Origin: Kineosphaera limosa NBRC 100340 | GTDB lineage: Bacteria; Actinomycetota; Actinomycetes; Actinomycetales; Dermatophilaceae | Direction of reading: 5' to 3' | DNA length: 64,000 nucleotides | NCBI RefSeq assembly: GCF_000298215.1 | Contig: NZ_BAHD01000034.1 | Location: 1 to 64,000 of the forward strand | Part shown: piece after piece, positions 58,169 to 64,000 of the stretch | How the letters are laid out: each line of letters begins with the position of its first letter | Numbering within the stretch: the stretch's first letter is position 1 | Made by a program: the position numbers and the translations under genes | The notes under the pieces: generated by a model | Told to the model about the DNA's origin: nothing | Seen by the model: the letters and a program-made list of their open reading frames with translations, nothing else | Database searches by the model: none

Positions 58169-59694
58169 GAGCCCACCTCCGACTTGTCACTCGCCAGCCG
58201 GTCTCCCAGTAACCGAAGGCCGCTGTCCCGGCTGGACTTGAGCAGTACGACGTCACCATGTCGCAATTCACCCTGCAAGAGAGTGAACGCGGCGTCGGTG
58301 TCGCTAACGCATCGCGACCGAGTGTTTACGTTAGTGCCAGAATCGCGGGCTTCGCACCGATCCCGCTGACCAGCAGATGCGGTGTTGCGCACGTCCGGCG
58401 CGCTTGCCCCGGCGGCTCCCGCCGCGATCGGCTCGGCGAGGGCGCCGACGGCGAGCACCTCCTCGATTCCGAGTTCACGTGCCAGGCAACCCATCTCGTA
58501 GTGGTCGCGAGGCCCGTCGGGGCCGAGCTCGAGCATGCCGCCCAGCACCGCCCAGGTGCGCCCGGGCCGGTCGCCGGTCTGCTGCCGCGCGGCGCCCAGA
58601 TGCGCGAGCGTTCGCAGCGCGGCGGCCATCGACTCGGGGTTGGCGTTGTAGGCGTCGTTGAGAATCGTCACACCGTCGGCCCGCTCCACTCGCTCCATGC
58701 GCCAGCGGCTCGCAGCCCGCGCGGCGGACAACGCCTGGGCGATGTCCGCGGGAGCCATCCCGGCCTCGGCGGCCACCGCCGCCACGGCCAGGGCGTTGTC
58801 CACCTGGTGCAGGCCGAGCAGACCCATCGTCACCAGGTGCCGCTGGCCACCCACGTGGAGCGTGAACTGCGGGCAGCCGGTCGGCATCAGCTCGACGTCG
58901 GTGGCGCGCACGTCCGCCGCGCCGGCCGACCCGACGAAAACCGTTCGGGCGTCCGGGGCGACCGCCATGGCGCGCACGAGCGGATCGTCGGCGTTGAGTA
59001 CGGCCAGACCCCCGGGCGGCAGCGCCTGCACGAGCTCGGCCTTGGCCTGCGCGATGACCTCGCGGGAGCCGAACTCGCCGACGTGCGCGGAGCCGACGTT
59101 GAGCACGACGCCGATGCGCGGGTGGGTCATGTCGGTCAGGTAGCGGATGTGCCCGATGCCGCGGGCCCCCATCTCCAACACGAGAAAGCGAGTGTCCGCG
59201 GTGATGCGGCAGACGGTCAGCGGCACGCCGACCTCGGAGTTCAGCGAGCCGACGTTGGCCACGGTCGGGGCGTGCCGCTCCAGGACGGCTGCCAGCAGGT
59301 CCTTGGTCGTCGTCTTGCCCGAGGATCCGGTGATGCCCACGACCTGCAGGCCGACCCGCTGCACCTGAGTGTCGATGACGTGGGTGGCGATCGCGGCGAA
59401 GGCCTCCTGCACGTCGGGGACCAGCACATGCGGCAGCGCCTCGACCGGTCGCGTCACCAACGCGGCGGCCGCCCCGGTCTGCACGGCTTGCGGCACGTAG
59501 CCGTGCCCGTCGGCGTGCTCCCCGATCCGCGCCACGTAGAGGCTGCCGGGGCCCGCCTCGCGGGCATCGGTGACGACCGGACCGTCGACCAGCACGGCAC
59601 CGGGATCGCCCGCGGCCGGCGCACCATCGCCGCCCGCCGGGTGCACGGTCCCGCCCGTGATCGCGGCGAGCTGGGCCAGGGTGAGGGGGATCAC
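58165..59694 (-). CDS. murF: UDP-MurNAc-tripeptide-D-alanyl-D-alanine ligase
   Basis: Adds D-Ala-D-Ala to complete the pentapeptide precursor. The 509-residue Mur ligase has VVGITGSSGKTTTKDLL, LEMGARGIGHI, ILNDAYNANPESM and the C-terminal GDVVLLKSSRDSGL. An insert of about 30 residues at 435-464 (Thr/Arg/Cys/Asp-rich, two cysteines) lies just before the last conserved block and is absent from the usual family pattern; its DNA (58303-58392) is less GC-rich than the surroundings. GTG at 59694 overlaps the murE stop (GTGA). Confidence 0.95.
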   Translation of the reverse strand: MIPLTLAQLAAITGGTVHPAGGDGAPAAGDPGAVLVDGPVVTDAREAGPGSLYVARIGEHADGHGYVPQAVQTGAAAALVTRPVEALPHVLVPDVQEAFAAIATHVIDTQVQRVGLQVVGITGSSGKTTTKDLLAAVLERHAPTVANVGSLNSEVGVPLTVCRITADTRFLVLEMGARGIGHIRYLTDMTHPRIGVVLNVGSAHVGEFGSREVIAQAKAELVQALPPGGLAVLNADDPLVRAMAVAPDARTVFVGSAGAADVRATDVELMPTGCPQFTLHVGGQRHLVTMGLLGLHQVDNALAVAAVAAEAGMAPADIAQALSAARAASRWRMERVERADGVTILNDAYNANPESMAAALRTLAHLGAARQQTGDRPGRTWAVLGGMLELGPDGPRDHYEMGCLARELGIEEVLAVGALAEPIAAGAAGASAPDVRNTASAGQRDRCEARDSGTNVNTRSRCVSDTDAAFTLLQGELRHGDVVLLKSSRDSGLRLLGDRLASDKSEVGS

Positions 59695-61346
59695 GAGTGC
59701 TCCTGTGCTGCGTGCGCGGGCACCAACTGCTCCCAGCCGCGGCGGGTCGCGCTGGCGTCGTCGTAGGGGGCGGTGACATCCCCGATCGTCTGGCCGGTCT
59801 CGTGGCCCTTGCCGAGCACCGCGACCGTGCCGGCGGCGCGGCTGCCGTCTGCGGCTCCGGAGGCGAGCCACAGCGCCAGAGCGATCGCCTCCGCGCGGCC
59901 GGGCACGTCGTGCACGGCCCCCCGCTCCGCGACCTCCCGGGCGCCTGACGCGAGAGCCGCGCGGATCGCCACCGGGTCTTCGTGTCGGGGGTTGTCGTCA
60001 GTGACGATGACGATGTCGGCGACCCGGGCCGCCGCGGCGCCCATGTGCGGTCGCTTGCCGGGATCGCGGTCGCCGCCGGCGCCCAGCACCGCGACCAGCG
60101 GCCCCGGCTGCGCCGGTCGCCCTGGCCCTCCTGGCCGTCCTCGTTGCTGGTCGCGCAGGGCGGAGAGGGTGGCCGCCACGGCCTCCGGGGTGTGCGCGAA
60201 GTCGACGAACACCTGCGGTGGCAGCAGCCCGTCGGCGGACTGCTCGAGCTGCACCCGCTGCATCCGGCCGGGCACGTGCGCGGGCACGTCGAAGGCGGCG
60301 GCGACCTGCTCGGGCGGATAACCGAGCTGCAGGAGGGTGACCGCGGCCAGGGCCGTGTTCGTCACGTTGTGCGCGCCCGGCAGCGCCACCGCCGCCCACA
60401 GTTGCGCGCCGTCGCGGTGGCGCAGCCGCAACCCGCCGGAGGAGCCGGAGTCGTCCGGCTCCCCACCCGCGCCATCGAGCGGGGGTTCGATCGTCCAGTC
60501 GGCGTCGACCTCGGCCGAGGCGTTGGCGACCGTGGCGACCGGGATGGCCGCGGTGGCTGCCAGCCGTCGACCCCACTCGTCGTCGATGCACACGACGGCC
60601 TGCCGCGCCCGCTCCGGCGTGAACAGCGCCGCCTTCGCGGCGAAGTACTCGGCCATGTCGGAGTGAAAGTCCAGGTGGTCCTGGGACAGGTTGGTGAAGA
60701 TCGCCACGTCGTAGCCCACCCCGTCGACCCGGTGCAGCGCCAGGGCGTGACTCGAGACCTCCATGCAGCAGCAATCACAGCCACGCTCGGCCATGAGCGC
60801 GAGCAACCCGTGCAGGTCGCTGGCCTCCGGGGTGGTGCGGACGCTGGGCACGCGCTCCGTGCCGATGCGGGTTTCGATGGTGCCGATGAGGCCGGGGGTG
60901 CGCCCGAGCTGAGTGAGCGCCGACTCCAGCAGGTAGGCGGTCGTCGTCTTGCCGTTGGTGCCGGTGATGCCGAGCATGACCAAGCGCGTGGCCGGCTGGT
61001 CGTAGATCACGGCGGCGACGGCACCGAGTAGCCCGCGGGGGTCGTCGGCAAGGAGCACCGGGCAGCTCGCCCCGGCGACGGCGATGAGGTCGGCACCCGC
61101 CCGGTCGGTGAGGATTGCGACAGCACCGGAGTCGAGCGCCTGGGCGGCGAACGTGGCTCCGTGCACGTTGGCTCCCGGCAGGGCCGCGTACAAGTCACCG
61201 GGCCGCACGGCGCGGCTGTCGAGGGTCACGCCGGTCACCGCGTGCGGACTAAGGGCATCCGGCAGCGCGGTCAGTCCCTCGACGGCGCTGACGAGTTCGC
61301 TCAGCGTGCGGGCGGTGACCTGGTGGGGGCGTGGGCTGGCGTTCAC
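59691..61346 (-). CDS. murE: UDP-MurNAc-L-Ala-D-Glu meso-diaminopimelate ligase
   Basis: Adds the third residue of the stem peptide. The 551-residue Mur ligase has GVTLDSRAVRPGDLYAAL, LGITGTNGKTTTAYLLESAL, DHLDFHSDMAEYF and, decisive for substrate, DNPRHEDP: DNPR marks meso-diaminopimelate-adding enzymes. GTG at 61346 lies 10 bases after the ftsI stop. No Shine-Dalgarno sequence is seen; instead a perfect 8-bp hairpin (61350-61369) ends 3 bases before the GTG. Confidence 0.95.
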   Translation of the reverse strand: MNASPRPHQVTARTLSELVSAVEGLTALPDALSPHAVTGVTLDSRAVRPGDLYAALPGANVHGATFAAQALDSGAVAILTDRAGADLIAVAGASCPVLLADDPRGLLGAVAAVIYDQPATRLVMLGITGTNGKTTTAYLLESALTQLGRTPGLIGTIETRIGTERVPSVRTTPEASDLHGLLALMAERGCDCCCMEVSSHALALHRVDGVGYDVAIFTNLSQDHLDFHSDMAEYFAAKAALFTPERARQAVVCIDDEWGRRLAATAAIPVATVANASAEVDADWTIEPPLDGAGGEPDDSGSSGGLRLRHRDGAQLWAAVALPGAHNVTNTALAAVTLLQLGYPPEQVAAAFDVPAHVPGRMQRVQLEQSADGLLPPQVFVDFAHTPEAVAATLSALRDQQRGRPGGPGRPAQPGPLVAVLGAGGDRDPGKRPHMGAAAARVADIVIVTDDNPRHEDPVAIRAALASGAREVAERGAVHDVPGRAEAIALALWLASGAADGSRAAGTVAVLGKGHETGQTIGDVTAPYDDASATRRGWEQLVPAHAAQEHS

Positions 61347-61349
61347 TGA

Positions 61350-61369
61350 CGGCACGCTATCGCGTGCCG
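61350..61369 (-). promoter_or_regulatory. Hairpin at the ftsI stop / murE start
   Basis: Arms CGGCACGC (61350-61357) and GCGTGCCG (61362-61369) with loop TATC form a perfect 8-bp stem. It covers the ftsI stop codon and ends 3 bases before the murE GTG, where a ribosome binding site is expected. It may couple murE translation to ribosomes finishing ftsI. Confidence 0.4.
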
Positions 61370-63435
61370 GAGGCGCCTGCGGTCGCACCGCCCGTCGCAC
61401 TCGACGGCGGTGTTCGTGTGCCCTGGGATTGTGTGCCGGACGACTCAGCGGTCGGCGCCGACGTCGTGACGGCCACCCGCGGAGCGGTCGGCGTGCCCGA
61501 CCCGGAGGTGCCGCCGGGACCGATGAGGCTGGGATCGACCTTCTCGGGATCTGTGGCCGGCTTCTCCCCCACCTTCAACGGGAAGGGCGTGCGCTGCACA
61601 CCGGTGGGCGGGATGCCGTACTTCTGCAGGGCGTACGACATCACCTGCTGGAAGACCGGCCCGGCGGTGGTGCCGCCGTAGTAGCCCTTCTTCGGGTTCT
61701 GCAGGATGACCGCGACCACGAGCTCCGGCTTGTCCGCGGGCGCGAAGCCGACGAAGGAGGCCGTGTATCCCTGGTAGCGCCCCACGGTGGGGTCGTAGCG
61801 CTCGGCGGTGCCGGTCTTGCCGGCCACCGGGATGCCCGCGATCGCCGCCTGCTGGGCGGTGCCGCTCTCACCGACGACCGATTCGAGCATGACGGACAGG
61901 TCGGTCGCGGTCTGCTCGGAGATGACGCGGGTGCCCTCCGGCAGCGGTTGCGGGGTACTGGAGCCGTCGGCGTTCTTGACGCCCTCGACCAGCGTCGGCG
62001 GGATGCGCACGCCGCCGTTGGCGATCGTCTGGAACACCCCGGCGTCCTGGATCGCGGTGACGGACATGCCCTGCCCGAACATCACGGTGTAGCGCTGCGC
62101 CGCGTCCCACTTCGCCGAGGGCTTGATGAGACCGGAGGACTCGCCGGGGAAGCCGACTCCGGAGCGCTGCCCCAGACCGAACGACCGGTAGTACTTCTCC
62201 AGCGTCGCCGGGTCGACCTTCTCCGCCGCCAGCAGCGTGCCGATATTGCTGGACTGGGCCAGCACGCCGGCGGTCGTCAGCTGCAGCGTCGGGTGATCGT
62301 GGGAGTCACGGAACGATCGGTCGGCTCGGGTGAGCCGGTTGGGCACGGTGAACCCGGTGGTCGGGGTGACCGCGCCGGTGTCGAGGGCGGCACCCAGCGA
62401 CATCACCTTGGCGGTCGAGCCCGGCTCGAAGACCTGCTGGAAGGGTAGGGAGCTGAACTCGCTGCCCTTGGCGTTGCGGTCGGTCGGGTCGAAACTGGGG
62501 AATTGGGTGACCGCCCGCAGGCGCCCCTTGGTGTCCATCACGACCACAGTGCCGGAGTCCGCGTCCGTGGCCTTCACGCGATCGGCGATCGCGTTGTAGG
62601 CGTACCACGACAGATCGTTGTCCAGGGAAAGTTGCAGGCTCTGGCCGGGCACCGCCGGGGTGACCTCGCTTTCCCCCATGGGGATCACGCGGTTGTCCGC
62701 GGAGCGCTCGACGCGACTCTTGCCCGGGGTGCCCGTCAGCGTCTCGTTGAACAGCAGCTCCAACCCGCCGCCGCTGCCGCCCCTGGCTTCGCCGTCGGAT
62801 CCCACCCAGCCGAGCACCGGCGCGAGCGGGGCGCCGGCGGGGTAGACCCGTCGGGACACCTGTTCGCTGGCGATCCCGTCGATCCTGAGGGCCTGCACCT
62901 GACGCCACACCGACGGCTCTTGCCCCAGGGAGAGCTGAATCCAGCGACGCTCGCCGGTCAGCTTCTCCTTCAGGGTCGCCTCGTCCTGCTTCAGGATGGG
63001 CGCGAGGGCCGCGGCGGCGCCGTCGACGCCGCCTACCCGCTGCTCCCCCGGCTTGGGGTCCAAGCCCTTGAAGTCGGGCACCTGCGTCTGGTCGGCCACG
63101 ATGTCGCGGCGCTCGACGCTGCCGGCCAGGGTCACCCCGTCGCGGTCGAGCATGGCGCCGCGCTTGGCCGGGATGGTGGTCTCGGTGCCCATCCGCAAGT
63201 CGCGCGCCTGCTCGGCCACCTCGCGGGCGTCGATGGCCTGCAGGCGCACCAACTGCGCGGCGAACAGCGTGAAGACGAAAAGCACCGCCAAGAACATGAC
63301 CCGCACCCGAGCGCGAGGATTGACCAGCAGCGGCTTGTCGGCGATCCGGGAGCGGGGAGAACGCGCCGGGCCCCGCTGCGGGCCGGCGGCGCGCTGGGGT
63401 CGAGGGGCGGAGGAGCGACGATCGGAGGGGCTCAT
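61357..63435 (-). CDS. ftsI: Septal penicillin-binding protein FtsI (PBP3 / class B)
   Basis: Transpeptidase that crosslinks septal peptidoglycan with FtsW. The 692-residue protein has a basic cytoplasmic N-terminus, one transmembrane helix (about 46-66; RVMFLAVLFVFTLFAAQLVRL), a dimerisation/pedestal domain (about 80-280) and the transpeptidase domain with the three active-site motifs: SxxK in GSTAKVM (Ser about 341), SSN in LAQSSNIGTL, and KTG in VAGKTGTAERY (about 539). A Ser/Thr/Gly-rich tail of about 65 residues follows. ATG at 63435 overlaps the ftsL-like stop (ATGA). Confidence 0.95.
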   Translation of the reverse strand: MSPSDRRSSAPRPQRAAGPQRGPARSPRSRIADKPLLVNPRARVRVMFLAVLFVFTLFAAQLVRLQAIDAREVAEQARDLRMGTETTIPAKRGAMLDRDGVTLAGSVERRDIVADQTQVPDFKGLDPKPGEQRVGGVDGAAAALAPILKQDEATLKEKLTGERRWIQLSLGQEPSVWRQVQALRIDGIASEQVSRRVYPAGAPLAPVLGWVGSDGEARGGSGGGLELLFNETLTGTPGKSRVERSADNRVIPMGESEVTPAVPGQSLQLSLDNDLSWYAYNAIADRVKATDADSGTVVVMDTKGRLRAVTQFPSFDPTDRNAKGSEFSSLPFQQVFEPGSTAKVMSLGAALDTGAVTPTTGFTVPNRLTRADRSFRDSHDHPTLQLTTAGVLAQSSNIGTLLAAEKVDPATLEKYYRSFGLGQRSGVGFPGESSGLIKPSAKWDAAQRYTVMFGQGMSVTAIQDAGVFQTIANGGVRIPPTLVEGVKNADGSSTPQPLPEGTRVISEQTATDLSVMLESVVGESGTAQQAAIAGIPVAGKTGTAERYDPTVGRYQGYTASFVGFAPADKPELVVAVILQNPKKGYYGGTTAGPVFQQVMSYALQKYGIPPTGVQRTPFPLKVGEKPATDPEKVDPSLIGPGGTSGSGTPTAPRVAVTTSAPTAESSGTQSQGTRTPPSSATGGATAGASGTR

Positions 63436-64000
63436 CGGCCGGCTGCCGTGTCGCTCGGGCTCGGGCGCTGGGCACTGCGGTCAGCGCTGGCGCTGGCCTT
63501 GGCGGACGCGGTGGCCTTGGCGGATGCGCTGGGCTCGCTCGCTGCCGTGGGCTTGGCGGACGCCGAGGGCTTGCTGGCTGCCGAGGGCTTGCTGGCGGCC
63601 CCGGTCGCATCCGAACCGCCGCCGGGGGTCGAACCAGAGGTCGAATCGGAGGTCGACTCGCCCGCAGCCTCGGTCGGCGCGGTGGCGGCGGCCTGCGGGA
63701 CGCCGAGCACCTGACCGTCGGGCAGCCGCAAGAACGCCGGCGAGGTGCCGGGGACCATGCCGAGCTCGGTGGCGCGCTGGGCGAGCACGCCGGGTGCCTC
63801 GAGACCGTTCAGCTGCTCACGCAGCTGCTCCTCCTGCTCCGCCAGTTGGGTCGATTCGCCCTTCATCTCGTGCAGCGCGTAGGCGCCCAGAGCCAGCTGA
63901 AGGTTGAGCATGAGCACGGCGAGCAGGCCGGCCGCGAGCACAACGGAGCACAGCACGGCGAATGGCATCCGGCGCGGCGGGCGCGGGGCGGCCGTGACGA
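63432..64000 (-). CDS. FtsL-like divisome protein, 5' end beyond the window
   Basis: The frame is open to the right edge, so the start is missing. The visible part has a transmembrane helix (AVLCSVVLAAGLLAVLMLNLQLALGAY), a leucine-zipper-like coiled coil (STQLAEQEEQLREQLNGLEAPG) and RATELGMVPGTSPAFLRLPDG, the typical FtsL arrangement. A tail of about 85 residues made of Ala/Ser/Lys/Pro/Thr repeats follows, extracytoplasmic by topology, and is much longer than usual. Position before ftsI confirms the call. Confidence 0.85.
   Translation of the reverse strand, partial: VTAAPRPPRRMPFAVLCSVVLAAGLLAVLMLNLQLALGAYALHEMKGESTQLAEQEEQLREQLNGLEAPGVLAQRATELGMVPGTSPAFLRLPDGQVLGVPQAAATAPTEAAGESTSDSTSGSTPGGGSDATGAASKPSAASKPSASAKPTAASEPSASAKATASAKASASADRSAQRPSPSDTAAGR

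Overview
This window is GC-rich chromosomal DNA from an actinobacterium. Nearly all genes are on the minus strand, starts are often GTG, and neighbouring genes commonly overlap by ATGA, GTGA or TGATG. The gene orders (argCJBD-R-H; pheST next to rplT-rpmI-infC; hisDCB-H-A; and the division and cell-wall cluster from ftsL to divIVA, dksA-like, lspA and rluD), the DnaE1-type polymerase, the SepF/Wag31-type division proteins and a DUF222-HNH protein of the 13E12 family all fit Micrococcales. MurE carries the DNPR signature of meso-diaminopimelate addition, so a Dermatophilaceae/Intrasporangiaceae-type organism is plausible. That placement is inference from content, not a database match.

Layout from left to right: (1) 1-397, tandem sigma70-like promoters firing leftwards out of the window, probably an rRNA operon promoter region; (2) 398-9608, tyrS, a 3-methyladenine glycosylase gene and the arginine cluster argH-argR-argD-argB-argJ-ACT protein-argC; argF and argG are absent; (3) 9690-14232, an SDR oxidoreductase and pheT-pheS; (4) 14311-20160, an accessory island holding a DUF559-type endonuclease gene bracketed by five palindromic repeats, then a gntR-acdS-2-oxoacid dehydrogenase E1 unit read on the plus strand; (5) 20168-22800, tsnR-like methyltransferase, rplT, rpmI and infC with a long structured leader; (6) 22889-25381, a small membrane protein and a DUF222/HNH protein; (7) 25485-32677, an sseB-like gene and the histidine operon hisA-hisH-unknown-hisB-hisC-hisD; (8) 32746-40705, an oligopeptidase, a fatty acyl-CoA reductase-like gene and dnaE; (9) 40877-43067, tryptophanase with a broken YheO-type regulator gene; (10) 43038-64000, rluD, lspA, a TraR/DksA-type gene, divIVA, yggT, sepF, yggS, pgeF, ftsZ, ftsQ, murC, murG, ftsW, murD, mraY, murF, murE, ftsI and the start-less end of an ftsL-like gene at the right edge.

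The backbone is ordinary actinobacterial housekeeping. The most interesting parts lie at the insertions and control regions. ACC deaminase is translationally coupled to an AceE-like E1, suggesting a route from ACC to 2-oxobutyrate and on to an activated acyl product, under a GntR regulator whose probable operator overlaps its own -10 box and start codon. A CASTOR-like ACT-domain protein is embedded in the arginine operon. infC appears to start at ATC behind a perfect Shine-Dalgarno sequence and an attenuator-like leader. A family of short palindromes points inwards around the DUF559 gene. A triple 25-bp palindromic repeat precedes the DksA-like gene. HisH carries an acidic repeat extension whose start is supported by a ribosome binding site. 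Several transcripts (argC, hisD, gntR) look leaderless.
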